Assembly: GCF_037914945.1 (NCBI RefSeq)
Contig: NZ_CP149787.1
Span: forward strand, 124,001-188,000
DNA from: Haloterrigena sp. KLK7
GTDB lineage: Archaea; Halobacteriota; Halobacteria; Halobacteriales; Natrialbaceae
Reading direction: 5' to 3'
Length of the DNA stretch: 64,000 nt
Below are positions 53,605 to 62,767 of this stretch, one piece after another. Made by a program: the position numbers and the translations under genes. Positions within the stretch are counted from its first letter, which is position 1, and each line of letters starts with the position of its first letter. The notes beneath the pieces were generated by a model, which was not told where the DNA came from, ran no database searches, and saw nothing but the letters and a program-made list of their open reading frames with translations.

Positions 53605-54695
53605 GGATCACCTCCGTCGTCGACGGCCTCGTCGTCGAGGCGCAGGCGTTCGGGCCCGTCGCCGTCGGCGTCGCCGCGGGCCGCCGCCTCGTCGACGACG
53701 TTCGGATAGTCCGCCTCGGCGGCGTCGTGGACGTGGGCGTGGCCCTCCTCGCTCTGGTCGTTCGCCGGTTCCTGGTTCTCGTCGCCGATCCCGAGCGACT
53801 CGACGTCGTCGGCCAGCTTCCGGAAGTCGTCCTCCCCGAGTTCGATGTACTCCCCCTCCTGCAGCAGGCCCCGATAGCTGCCGAGCGCACCGGGCGTCCC
53901 CGGGAACCCCTTCAGCCGCCAGCCGATCATCTCCCGATTGCCGCCGTACATCGGATCGCTGAACATCCCCTCGAGGGTGTTCTGGCGGACCAGCAGGAAG
54001 AAGCCGTCCGGGTCGATGTCCGTGTCGTCGAACGTCGCCACCTCGCCCGCCTCGAGCGCGGAGACCACCGCGTCCTGCTGGTCCTCGTCGAGTTCGGTAA
54101 ACGACTCTGCGTCGTCGGCTTCCGCCGCCACGTAGTCCTCGATGGCGGCGATGCCCTGGTCGTAGGCCTCGTTGGGCGTGAGCGCGTACTGCCAGCCCTG
54201 GGTCTCCGAGGGGTTCGTCTCCGCCCACGGGACCTCGACGTCGGCCTCGACGTCCTCCGGTCGTTGCGCGTCGTCCTGGAACGGTTGCGTCGGGTTCTTG
54301 CCGGCGAACGGCGCCTGCATGTACCACCGCTCTCCGCGGCCCCACGCCGAGTTCATCTGTCGATCGATGAAGTAGACGACGCCGGCCTCCGGCGCGCCCG
54401 GTCCGTTCTCGTCGGAGGGATAGATCCGCGCCGTCAGGTCGTGGACCACCCGCGCCTGCTGGATAGTGAAGTACTCGAGTCCCTGTTCCTCGACCTCGAC
54501 TTCCTGTACGCTCTCGAGGGGCGCCACGTCGAACTTCTCGGGATCGAACGCCTCCGCCGTCCCGGCCATGCCGAAGACCGCTAACCCGCCGATCTGCATC
54601 GCTCGCCGCCGCGACACGTCTCGGGTGAAGTCCAGTTTCGCCCGCGTCTGGGCGTCAGTCTCGCCCGTCGCCCGATGGTTGTCATTGTCTCCCAT
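53601..54695 (-). CDS. Gluconate 2-dehydrogenase subunit 3-family Tat protein
   Basis: 364 residues. SRRRAMQIGGLAVFGMAG is a twin-arginine signal, cleaved near AEA. The mature part has LTARIYPSDENGPGAPEAG and FIDRQMNSAWGRG, matching the small subunit 3 of membrane-bound sugar dehydrogenases. The C-terminal 60 residues are His/Asp-rich (GHAHVHDAAEAD), perhaps metal-binding. It likely chaperones or anchors the GMC flavoprotein outside the membrane. Confidence 0.85.
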   Translation of the reverse strand: MGDNDNHRATGETDAQTRAKLDFTRDVSRRRAMQIGGLAVFGMAGTAEAFDPEKFDVAPLESVQEVEVEEQGLEYFTIQQARVVHDLTARIYPSDENGPGAPEAGVVYFIDRQMNSAWGRGERWYMQAPFAGKNPTQPFQDDAQRPEDVEADVEVPWAETNPSETQGWQYALTPNEAYDQGIAAIEDYVAAEADDAESFTELDEDQQDAVVSALEAGEVATFDDTDIDPDGFFLLVRQNTLEGMFSDPMYGGNREMIGWRLKGFPGTPGALGSYRGLLQEGEYIELGEDDFRKLADDVESLGIGDENQEPANDQSEEGHAHVHDAAEADYPNVVDEAAARGDADGDGPERLRLDDEAVDDGGDP

Positions 54696-54864
54696 GCGAA
54701 GCCACGGACTCCGAAATGAACCTTAACGCGTATCCCTGCAGGTGATGGCCGCGGCGATCGGCGACGCCGCCGGAAATACCCGACCGGCGGGCGGATTCGG
54801 CGACGGCGGCCGATCGCCGTCGTTTGGCCGCACGACTTAGTGGCCGGTCGCCGAACGATCGGCC

Positions 54865-56229
54865 ATGACATCGACACCGCGGGTCCTCGTCGTCGGCGGG
54901 GGCCTCGCCGGCCTCGTCGCCGCCAGGCACCTCGCCGGCGGCGGCCTCGACGCGACGCTGCTCGAGCGCCGCGAGACGGTCGGCGGCCGCGTCCGGACGC
55001 TCGAGCGCGACGGCTACCGGTTCGATCGGGGCTTTCAGGTGCTGTTTCCGGCCTATCCCGCCGTCCAGCGGGAACTCGATCTCGAGGCGCTGGACCTGCG
55101 TCGGTTCACGTCGGGAGCGACCATCGCGGGGCCGGACGGCCGATCGGTCCTCGCGGACCCGCGCAGCGCACCCGGGACGCTCCCCGCGACGCTGCGCAAT
55201 CCCGAGATCACGCTGGGCGACCGCCTCCGCGTCGCTCGGCTCTGGTGGGAACTGCGTCGCACCGATCCAGACCGGCTCTTCGACGCCGATCGCGGCGAGG
55301 ATCAGTCGATCGAGCGCCATCTCCGCGACCGCGGCTTCTCGGACGGGTTCGTCGAGCGGTTCGTCGCGCCCTTCTACGGCGGGATCACCCTCGACCGATC
55401 GCTGTCGACCTCGCGTCGCGTCTTCGAGTACACCTTTCGGGCGCTGGCGGCCGGCGGCGCCGCGGTCCCCGCGTCGGGGATGGAAGCGATCCCGAGGCAA
55501 CTCGCCGATCATGTGCGCGAGGTCGGGGGGTCCGTCGAGACCAGTCGCGAGGTGGAATCGGTCTCGAGCGAGGGGGACTCCGCGACCGTCCAGTTGGCCG
55601 ACGGCATGAACGGCGAGGTCGACGCCGTCGTCGTCGCGACCGATCCGCCGACCGCGCGAGACCTGACCGGTCTCGAGTCGATCCCGACCGACGCGCGGGG
55701 CTGTGTCACCCAGTACTACGCGCTGCCGGAGGGAGCGGATCTCGAGACGGGGAAACGGCTCCTGCTCAACGCGGTCGACGGCGACGACGGGCCGAACCAC
55801 GTCGTCCCCCACAGCGCGGTCGCGCCGGCGTACGCGCCCGACGGGGAAGCGCTGATCAGTGCGACGTATCTCGAGGACGGGGATCTCGAGTTATCGGGAG
55901 ACGGCGGGAACCCCGGTGTCTCGAGCGGAAGCGGCGATAGCCGCAGCCCCGAGGAGAGCGACGAACCGCTGGCCGAGCGGACGCGGGACGCACTCGAGTC
56001 GTGGTATCCGGAGCAGTCGTTCGACGGCCTCGAGGCGCTGCACACCGAGCGAGTGCCGTTCGCACAGTTCGACCAGCCGCCGGGGGTCTACGACCGACTG
56101 CCCGAGACGCGAGATCCGCCGGGCTCGGTCTACCTGGCCGGCGATTACACCCGCTGGTCGTCGATCCAGGGCGCGATGCGAAGCGGTCGGGAGGCGGCGA
56201 AGGCGGTGCTCGAGGATCTCTCCGGATAG
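54865..56229 (+). CDS. FAD-dependent amine-oxidase/phytoene-desaturase-like oxidoreductase
   Basis: 454 residues. VLVVGGGLAGLVAARHLAGGG is the N-terminal FAD motif, GGRVRT the second GG motif, and YLAGDYTRWSSIQGAM the C-terminal FAD-binding end. An acidic Ser-rich insertion (DGGNPGVSSGSGD) sits near residue 350. The substrate is uncertain; carotenoid or polyprenoid desaturation and amine oxidation are both possible in the family. Confidence 0.83.
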   Translation: MTSTPRVLVVGGGLAGLVAARHLAGGGLDATLLERRETVGGRVRTLERDGYRFDRGFQVLFPAYPAVQRELDLEALDLRRFTSGATIAGPDGRSVLADPRSAPGTLPATLRNPEITLGDRLRVARLWWELRRTDPDRLFDADRGEDQSIERHLRDRGFSDGFVERFVAPFYGGITLDRSLSTSRRVFEYTFRALAAGGAAVPASGMEAIPRQLADHVREVGGSVETSREVESVSSEGDSATVQLADGMNGEVDAVVVATDPPTARDLTGLESIPTDARGCVTQYYALPEGADLETGKRLLLNAVDGDDGPNHVVPHSAVAPAYAPDGEALISATYLEDGDLELSGDGGNPGVSSGSGDSRSPEESDEPLAERTRDALESWYPEQSFDGLEALHTERVPFAQFDQPPGVYDRLPETRDPPGSVYLAGDYTRWSSIQGAMRSGREAAKAVLEDLSG

Positions 56230-56314
56230 CGGTCCGTTACTTCGATGAACATTTTATCGAGAATATAATTCCCGAGAACGGGACGCTTTTGTCGGTGAAG
56301 GCGCGCCTTGCCCT

Positions 56315-56728
56315 ATGACCAACGCAGCGATCGTTCTCGCACTCGGCGCGTTGCTTCTGTACGGCGGCTGGGCGGTATCGGCGGGCGTCGCGACCCGATC
56401 GCTCTCGCCCGTCAACGCGGTACTGCTGTCCTACGTGGCGAGTCTCACCGTCGTCGGCGGCTACGTCCTCGCGACCCGCCGTCCCGTCGTCGGGACGCGC
56501 ACGGACGTCGGGTTCGCGTTGCTGTCGGGCGTCCTGCTCGCCATTGCGACGATCAGCTTCTACGCCGCGCTCACCCACGGGAACATGGCGATCGTCTCGG
56601 CGATCTCCGCGCTCTACTTCGTCATTCCGGCGATCGTCGGCGTCCTCTACTTCGACGCCCAACTGGCAACGACGAACGTCGTCGGGCTGGGACTCGCGGT
56701 CGTCGCAGTCGTCCTCGTCGCGTCCTGA
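56315..56728 (+). CDS. EamA-family half-size membrane transporter
   Basis: 137 residues with four or five membrane helices, one EamA domain instead of the usual two (LSPVNAVLLSYVASLTVVGGY and ALTHGNMAIVSAISAL). Half-size EamA proteins work as dimers and export metabolites. A CTTTTG box about 25 nt upstream fits a leaderless transcript. Confidence 0.82.
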   Translation: MTNAAIVLALGALLLYGGWAVSAGVATRSLSPVNAVLLSYVASLTVVGGYVLATRRPVVGTRTDVGFALLSGVLLAIATISFYAALTHGNMAIVSAISALYFVIPAIVGVLYFDAQLATTNVVGLGLAVVAVVLVAS

Positions 56729-56765
56729 CGGCTGCCGCGGTCGCGCATAATCTTGTCCCCAGAAG

Positions 56766-57473
56766 CTACAGCAGCCGGCGACACTCACCCAGCGGCGGAA
56801 ACCACAGCACGTCCTCGCTCGAGTCGTCCCAGACGCCGGGATGAAATCGGTCGGCGTCGGCGACCAGCGGCGACTGGAAGTCGCGGCCGCGCATTCCGTT
56901 GACGGTCGCGCCCGCCGCCAGCGTCGTGAAGGCGGGACAGACGATGACGTCCGCGCCGTCGTAGACCGCGGGACCGTAGAGGAAACAGGGCATCTTGCGG
57001 CCCTCGACGGAGAGCGCGGGGTGGTCGTGGCCGACGACGTACCGCGAGGCCTCGGTTTCGGGACGTTCGTGGCCGTGACAGACGACCGTCTCGCCGTCCG
57101 CGAGTCGGTACTCGTCGGTCGTCTCGCCGTCGAAGGCCGACTCGAGCATCGCGTCGTGGTTGCCGGGCGTCACGATCAGATCGGCGCCGGCGTCGGCGAC
57201 GCAGTCCGCGAGGGCCGCGAGGTCGCGCTCGACGCCGCGGGGGAGCCGCCCGAAGGAGTGGAGCAGATCGCCGGCGACGACGACCGTCGCGGGGTCGGTG
57301 CGCTCGAGGAGGGACGCGAGACGGTCGCGAACGTCGCCGCCGTCGTCGATCGGTGCGTCGACGCTCGAGTCGGCGGCGCGTCCGAGGTGGACGTCGGCGA
57401 TCACGAGCGCGTCGGCCGCGGGTACGGAGAGCGCGCGTCGGATCGGTGACACGGGGAGGTCGACGTCGGGCAC
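56766..57473 (-). CDS. Metallophosphoesterase of the ICC/YfcE-like archaeal group
   Basis: 235 residues. Metal ligands are visible in ADVHLGR, VVAGDLLHSFGR, TPGNHDAM, CHGHE and GHDHP. This group is annotated as DNA-ligase-associated or ICC-like phosphoesterase. It is separated by 8 bp from the archaeosortase gene upstream and is likely co-transcribed. Confidence 0.85.
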   Translation of the reverse strand: MPDVDLPVSPIRRALSVPAADALVIADVHLGRAADSSVDAPIDDGGDVRDRLASLLERTDPATVVVAGDLLHSFGRLPRGVERDLAALADCVADAGADLIVTPGNHDAMLESAFDGETTDEYRLADGETVVCHGHERPETEASRYVVGHDHPALSVEGRKMPCFLYGPAVYDGADVIVCPAFTTLAAGATVNGMRGRDFQSPLVADADRFHPGVWDDSSEDVLWFPPLGECRRLL

Positions 57474-57481
57474 TGGGGACG

Positions 57482-58543
57482 TTATCGCTCCCGCTCGTGA
57501 TCAGTCTGTTCCCGCTCGGGACCGCCGTCGGCTCGGGCGGGGGCGTCCTCCGTCGCCAGCGCCTCGAAGAGATCGTACTCGGTGCCCGTGAGGACGAACA
57601 GGGCCTCCTCGAGGGGCGTGAGGATCTCGGGGAGGATCTTGACGACGAGGTAGGTGATCCCGACGAGGGCGACGATCGACAGCGACTGAGCGATGTAGTT
57701 GTGCGCGACGAGGAAGGAGACGCGGCTGGCCTCGGCGCCCATGTAGGTCGTCATGAACGAGACGAGCCAGTCCTGCTGGAACCAGCCCCACGGCGAGGCG
57801 AGGCCGATGAAGACGTTGCGCACGAGGTTGAGGAACCAGATCACGCCGACGGCCAGCGCGAAGGCGGTGGCCTTGCGCTTCAGCGGCGCTTTGACGGCGG
57901 CGATCAGCCCGCCGAAGATGGCCATGCTCCCGATCCCGGTACAGGCGAGGACGATGTAGGTCGTCCGGCCGGTCACCGTCTCGTCGGGGTCGAAGCCGAA
58001 CTTGCTCACGTAGCCGTTGCTGCCCTCGATCAGGCCGGGGCTGTAGCCGAGCAGTTCCATCCCGAAGTGGGTCTGGGCCGCGGTCGTCTCGATCAGCCAC
58101 GTCTTGACGAACGGGATCGTCTCGACCGGCAGGTAGATCAGCCCCATACAGGCGACGGCCTTCGTGAGGACCAGCAGCGAGTCCCGACCCGCCCAGAGGA
58201 GGTAGCCGGTGTAGAGACACAGCGGCAAGGCGAGCAGCCCCAGGATCGTCTTGAGCGGGCTCTGGGCCTCGCCGTAGTAGTAGGGCACCATCGTCAGCCA
58301 GAAGACGCCGAAGGCGATCCAGGCCCCCGCGCCGAGATAGCGCGCCGGCCCGCGGTAGCCTCGCGAGGAGAGGAGCAAGGCACCGAGGAACGCGCCGATC
58401 GCGACCCACGCCAGCAGGCCCGACGACGACGGAGCGGTTCCCTCGGCCGCGGCCAGTACGGGCGAGAGCGTCGCCGAACCGACGAGGTCGTAGCCGACGA
58501 CCGACGCTGCCCCGGTCGCGGCGGTTGCGAACGGCATAGTCAT
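57482..58543 (-). CDS. artA: Archaeosortase A
   Basis: 353 residues with about eight membrane helices. The exosortase/archaeosortase catalytic residues are Cys201 (VLACTGIGS), Arg242 (LVRNVFIG) and His281 (VAHNYIAQ). ArtA processes PGF-CTERM proteins such as the S-layer glycoprotein and links them to lipid. I chose the ATG at 58543 (MTMPFATAATG); longer frames are Arg-rich. No PGF-CTERM protein is visible in the window. Confidence 0.93.
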   Translation of the reverse strand: MTMPFATAATGAASVVGYDLVGSATLSPVLAAAEGTAPSSSGLLAWVAIGAFLGALLLSSRGYRGPARYLGAGAWIAFGVFWLTMVPYYYGEAQSPLKTILGLLALPLCLYTGYLLWAGRDSLLVLTKAVACMGLIYLPVETIPFVKTWLIETTAAQTHFGMELLGYSPGLIEGSNGYVSKFGFDPDETVTGRTTYIVLACTGIGSMAIFGGLIAAVKAPLKRKATAFALAVGVIWFLNLVRNVFIGLASPWGWFQQDWLVSFMTTYMGAEASRVSFLVAHNYIAQSLSIVALVGITYLVVKILPEILTPLEEALFVLTGTEYDLFEALATEDAPARADGGPEREQTDHERER

Positions 58544-58752
58544 GCCAGACTGAAGGACGCGCCTGCTATCAACTTGACGCCTCGACCGCTCGAGCGAACC
58601 GCCGGCCGTCGAGGGGGCCGTCGGCGGGGGTCGTCGGCTATCGCCGAGGGAGGTCGGCCGTCGTCGAGAGCCACTGGCTACCGTCTGGGACGTCCCGCGT
58701 GGCGCGTCGGCGACCGCGTACCTTTTTGCCACCCTCTCGAAAGTGAGGCTGT

Positions 58753-59532
58753 ATGGTCGACGTCCTCGATAACAAGCGGGCCGCGACGCGGTTTCGGATC
58801 CTCGTCCAGATCGCCGAGCGCCAGCCCGCGGTCAGCCAGGGTGAGATCGCCGAGGAAGTCGGCGTGACGAGTCAGGCCGTCAGTGAGTACATCCGCGAAC
58901 TCGTCGACGACGACCTCGTCGAGAAGGAAGGCCGGTCGCGCTATCGCGTCACGCCGGAAGGCGTCGACTGGCTGTTCCGGACCGCCGACGACATCCGTCG
59001 ATTCGCCGACCACGTGACCGGGGACGTCCTGGACGCGATGAGCGAGGCGGCCTACCTCGCGACCGACGACATCGCGGAGGGCGACACCGTCACGCTGTTC
59101 GTCGAGGACGGGCTGCTCCACGCGAAACCCGGCGACGAGGGGCCGGCGACCGGCGTCGCGACGACCGACGCCGAGGCGGGCACCGACGTCGGCGTCACGA
59201 GCTTCGAGGGCGTGATGGACCTAGAGCCGGGCTCGGTCACCGTCGTGCAGGTGCCCGCCGTCCGAAGCGGCGGGAGCCGGGCGGTCGACGGCGACCTCGT
59301 CGCCGAGCGCTGCGAGGCGGCCGAGCTGGTCGTGGCCGCCGGCGTCGAGGCCGTCGTCGCCTGCCGGCAGGCCGGCGCGGATCCCGCGGTGCCGTTCGCG
59401 GCCGGCGAGACCGCCGCCGAGGGGGCCGAACGGGGCCTCGAGGTGACCGCGATCGTCACGACCGACGAGGTCGGCCGGGTCACCGACACGCTCCGGGACG
59501 CCGACGTCAGCTACGAGGTACTCGAGGGCTGA
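58753..59532 (+). CDS. Winged-helix transcription regulator with C-terminal ligand-type domain (DUF7839-like)
   Basis: 259 residues. FRILVQIAERQPAVSQGEIAEEVGVTSQAVSEYIRELVDDDL is an N-terminal MarR/ArsR-type HTH; the remainder is a beta-rich domain (ITEGDTVTLFVEDG-like and PGSVTVVQVPAVR) ending TLRDADVSYEVLEG. The ligand is unknown. A tract of T (CCTTTTTG) about 30 nt upstream could serve as the promoter box. Confidence 0.8.
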   Translation: MVDVLDNKRAATRFRILVQIAERQPAVSQGEIAEEVGVTSQAVSEYIRELVDDDLVEKEGRSRYRVTPEGVDWLFRTADDIRRFADHVTGDVLDAMSEAAYLATDDIAEGDTVTLFVEDGLLHAKPGDEGPATGVATTDAEAGTDVGVTSFEGVMDLEPGSVTVVQVPAVRSGGSRAVDGDLVAERCEAAELVVAAGVEAVVACRQAGADPAVPFAAGETAAEGAERGLEVTAIVTTDEVGRVTDTLRDADVSYEVLEG

Positions 59533-59868
59533 GCCGGGCGGCGAGCGGCAGAGTAGACGACTACTGGCGATTCTCGAGAGCACCGTACCGTTAACAGTAG
59601 TTGGTAATACAGTTTCTTTATTCAGTGCTAGGGGTGAAAACCACGTTCAGTATAGAGAGAGTACTGACCGTTACAGCGGTAAGGGAAAACACGGGCCATC
59701 GAATCATGGTTGGGGAGTGATCTATGGTCCGCTTCTATAGTACAGGGCTCTACCCGGATAAGGGGAGTGCAGTGTCACTCAGGTAGTCACAACAGCTATA
59801 CCTCTGTGTGCCACATTCGCAATCCACTGAGGAACCCTACAGATTGACAGCAACAAACTGGTGATCGC
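59533..59868. other. AT-richer gene-free stretch opening the regulator island
   Basis: No gene, repeat or RNA was recognised. Base composition drops visibly compared with the flanking core genes (for example TAACAGTAGTTGGTAATAC), marking the left edge of an island that continues to about 63.4 kb. Confidence 0.4.
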
Positions 59869-60240
59869 TTATAGCTGAGCGAGGAATGGTTCCAGTCGGC
59901 TAAGTTTCTCAGTCGGTTCAACGAGATTCCGGTTCGAGTCATAGTTGATAACTCCTTCCTCGGCCAATTTTGGGATATGAACATGGTGCAATGAGATATG
60001 GACCTGCATTACCTGTTCGCTGGGAATTTCGGTTATTTCTGTGTCTTGCTCCCTTTCAACAATTTCATTACGGATATCAGTGGTAGTTAATAATTGGTCG
60101 TGAGTTAGAAGGAGATCAAGAACTGCACGACGACGTTGGTGAGAGAGCAATTCAAGGATTGCATCTACCGAAGTATCCTCTACTGGTATGGCTATTTCTT
60201 CTTTTGGAGTTTCTCCACTCCCTCTGGTTTCGTCACTCAT
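59869..60240 (-). CDS. DUF7344-type winged-helix protein
   Basis: 123 residues from the ATG at 60240. LELLSHQRRRAVLDLLLTHDQL is the DUF7344 opening, and VHISLHHVHIPKLAEEGVINYD is its second conserved part, so a small winged helix predicted to bind DNA. It uses AT-rich codons unlike the neighbouring core genes. A broken homologue lies at 61575-61932. Confidence 0.78.
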   Translation of the reverse strand: MSDETRGSGETPKEEIAIPVEDTSVDAILELLSHQRRRAVLDLLLTHDQLLTTTDIRNEIVEREQDTEITEIPSEQVMQVHISLHHVHIPKLAEEGVINYDSNRNLVEPTEKLSRLEPFLAQL

Positions 60241-60508
60241 TGTATCCCATAGACAAGACACAGCCCTCAGTGGGTATAAAGTTCTCTCCGATAAAATTTG
60301 AAAATATGTTTTGATTATGTGGGTGACCCCGCTGTTCGTTCAGTTCACAGACGTAGTTACCGCTCGCGGGGTGAAATTTGAATATCGCCATCCTACGACT
60401 CGAGGACGGCGGCGAGCGCGACGGAGGGCCGTGACGATGACTCGAACTCACAGACCGCTGTTCGGCGCGGTCGGGACGCTGACGAGCTCGAGGCTGCGGG
60501 CTGACTGG

Positions 60509-61327
60509 CTACCTCACCGGGTTCGCCATGGGGAGCAGACCCGAGGAGATTATCCGGCGAAGGAGGATGACGATACCGTTCTCCAGACCGTCGGCGAAGA
60601 CCGCCTGCTCGTGTGATTCGTCGGGGTCGGCGTCCGGGTAGAAGGAACTGACCAGCAACGTCGTACGGTCAACCAACAGTAGGCGGCTGATGGCAACCTC
60701 GTCGTCGCTTGCAGGCCCCAGAAGCCAGTCCAGTTCGGTTTCGAACACCTTCACGGATGGCATCTCGGAATCGAGCTTGGCGATGATCGCGTCCGTTTCG
60801 CCACCGATGATCACGTCGACGCCGCGGTCAACCGCGTCGTGGAGTCGCTCGTACAACGCCTCCGTCAGAAGTTCCTCCTCGACGACCAGCAGGACGATCT
60901 CCGATTCGGCGTCCGCCAGCAGATTGTGTGTCCGGGCCTCGATGCCATCGTGGCCGGATAGCGTCCATACCTCCTGCGTTCGGTCGCTGTCGTCGACCTC
61001 CGGTTGGAGATCGAGCGCTTCGAGGTGTGACTGAAGGGTGTCGATCCGCGCGTCGTACTGCTGACGCAAGATCGCGGTTGCCTCCTCGATGCTGACCGCG
61101 CGAAACCGCTGGGGGTTCGTGTGCTGTACTTCGACCAGCCCCTTTGACTCCAGCACTCGGACGGCGTCGTACACCCGGGTCCGAGGAACCTCCGAGATCT
61201 CGCTGACTTCCTTGGCGGTCCCCGTCGAGAGTTGGGTCAATGCCAGGAAACTCCGCGCCTCGTACTCCTTCAGCCCGAGGTCCTGCAACAGACTCACCGT
61301 CTCCGCTTTAAGTCCCTCAGCTGTCAT
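60509..61327 (-). CDS. TrmB-family transcription regulator
   Basis: 272 residues. LLQDLGLKEYEARSFLALTQL followed by SEVPRTRVYDAVRVLESKGLVEV is the TrmB HTH; the C-terminal part (SEIVLLVVEEELLTEALYERL and DVIIGGETDAI) is the phospholipase-D-like sensor half seen in the family. TrmB proteins often control sugar uptake or metabolism. No obvious target gene lies adjacent. Confidence 0.87.
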   Translation of the reverse strand: MTAEGLKAETVSLLQDLGLKEYEARSFLALTQLSTGTAKEVSEISEVPRTRVYDAVRVLESKGLVEVQHTNPQRFRAVSIEEATAILRQQYDARIDTLQSHLEALDLQPEVDDSDRTQEVWTLSGHDGIEARTHNLLADAESEIVLLVVEEELLTEALYERLHDAVDRGVDVIIGGETDAIIAKLDSEMPSVKVFETELDWLLGPASDDEVAISRLLLVDRTTLLVSSFYPDADPDESHEQAVFADGLENGIVILLRRIISSGLLPMANPVR

Positions 61328-61339
61328 TAGGTGGTCCTG

Positions 61340-61570
61340 TCATGTCCGACTGGTTGAGAGGGGTAATTCACGCTCGGTCGGGATTTGGGTGCCTGACACT
61401 CTACACTTCGAGCAGGCGTCCATCTCCTCGCTACTGTACGCTATCTCACAGGAAGAGCACGAATACAAGGTCGTGGTGGCTTCATTCTCGGCGTCGTGAC
61501 GAGAGGCCGATGGCTCGACCTGTGTGCGCCCACCGAGCCGGGAGAGCCACGTGCGGAGACGCTGGCTCAT
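61340..61570 (-). CDS. Small zinc-ribbon protein
   Basis: 76 residues. YSCSSCEIAYSSEEMDACSKC carries two Cys-x2-Cys knuckles, a small zinc ribbon. The N-terminus is basic (RLRTWLSRLGGRTQ). It lies 12 bp downstream... of nothing coding on its left on this strand except TrmB, whose start is at 61327, so the two may be co-transcribed with this gene first. Function unknown. Confidence 0.6.
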   Translation of the reverse strand: MSQRLRTWLSRLGGRTQVEPSASRHDAENEATTTLYSCSSCEIAYSSEEMDACSKCRVSGTQIPTERELPLSTSRT

Positions 61571-61574
61571 CGGG

Positions 61575-61932
61575 TTATGGCCACCCCGCGGGCAGTTCGT
61601 CTTCGTGGTCGGCCATCAACCGAAGTAACGGAACGATCTCGTCGAAGTTCGGCCCTCGCCGAATCGTATGGGTGTCCTTGTCCCACTCGGTATAGCCTGC
61701 CTCGGCAAGTTTGGGTAGGTGCAGATGATACAGGGCCGTGCGCATCTCGGAGAGGGTGGCGTCGTCGACGGCGTCCGGGTCGCTGTCGGTGTGCCAGACA
61801 GGCAACCCGAGTGGCGAGACGGTCGAAGGAGACTGGAGTTTCCTGCTCGTCGAGGTAGTGCAGGACGTACCGACGAACGGGATCTGCCAATGTACTGAAG
61901 GTATCGGTTACCGCCTCGGTTGATTTAGCCAT
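61575..61932 (-). pseudogene. DUF7344-type gene with a frameshift
   Basis: From the ATG at 61932 the frame reads MAKSTEAVTDTFSTLADPVR and VLHYLDEQETPVSFDRLATR, the DUF7344 first half, then becomes Arg-rich. In the next frame the rest follows: LPVWHTDSDPDAVDDATL, LYHLHLPKLAEAGYTEWDK and a stop at 61575-61577. Removing one G from the GGG run (CCC at 61806-61808 on the plus strand) would restore one protein of about 118 residues. It may be inactive or a sequencing error in a short homopolymer. Confidence 0.7.
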
Positions 61933-62095
61933 ACCGTGACAACAACTTCCTAAACGAATAAGCCCTTTCACCCAGATAATTGTTACACTTGGAAAATCCA
62001 ACCTAAAGCGGATATCTGTGGATATATTGAAACTGGGATGTGGACTGAGAGCCTATAGGCGCAGATAGATTTGAAATTTTCAAGCGATTCATCGG

Positions 62096-62617
62096 CTACC
62101 TTTGATCGGTGACCGACCCGTCGTCGGTGTCGTCGCCCTGATTCGCGTCGGGGCCCGTCCGTGGATAGAAGTGGTTCCACGACTGGACCTGCGTCTCGGA
62201 GATAATCTCGGAGCTGTTGATCGTCATGCCCAAGTCCGCCAGTTCGTTGCGGATCTCTTCGATCTCTCTGACTGAGCCGGCGACGATCTCGACGTGGATA
62301 TTCCGTTCGCCCCCAAGCAAATCGCGGGTGGTCACCACACCGCGAATGTCGAGGATCTGTTCGGCCAGCGATTTCAGGTCATTCGGATCGACCGTGCAGA
62401 CGAACATGACGTGGAGGGGGTAGCCTGCTTTCTCGTAGTCGATCTCGGGGTAATAGCCGCGGATCACGCCCTTATCTTCGAGTTTGTCGAGGCGATTCCG
62501 GACTGTCGTGGAGGTCACATCCACCTTCTCGGCGATCTCCGTATCTGTCTGGCGGGCGTCGAGCTGGAGTTGGTGCAAGATGCTCCGGTCCACGTCGTCG
62601 AGTGGGCTGTCGTCCAT
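62096..62617 (-). CDS. Lrp/AsnC-family transcription regulator
   Basis: 173 residues from the ATG at 62617 (MDDSPLDDVDRSIL). ILHQLQLDARQTDTEIAEKVDV and STTVRNRLDKLEDKGVIRGY form the HTH; the RAM/ASNC ligand domain follows (PLHVMFVCTVDP to IHVEIVAGSVREIEEI). A C-terminal extension ends GDDTDDGSVTDQR. Such regulators sense amino acids or related metabolites. A longer frame to 62707 adds 30 residues of doubtful value. Confidence 0.87.
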   Translation of the reverse strand: MDDSPLDDVDRSILHQLQLDARQTDTEIAEKVDVTSTTVRNRLDKLEDKGVIRGYYPEIDYEKAGYPLHVMFVCTVDPNDLKSLAEQILDIRGVVTTRDLLGGERNIHVEIVAGSVREIEEIRNELADLGMTINSSEIISETQVQSWNHFYPRTGPDANQGDDTDDGSVTDQR

Positions 62618-62767
62618 ACGGTGTCCTTGGACGAGACGACTGAAAAGTCCGCATGGGCCCTTGACTAGCAGAGATTGAAGCAGTCCGTCCGATAACTCCG
62701 CATGCATAGTTACCGCTCAGTACAGGCCAACTACTCAACACAGATCTGACATCCGCAAAAGGTGAAA

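Noticed and set aside
59796-59984. A 62-codon minus-strand frame at the end of the DUF7344 gene
   Set aside because: It overlaps the real gene in another frame and has no protein-like features.
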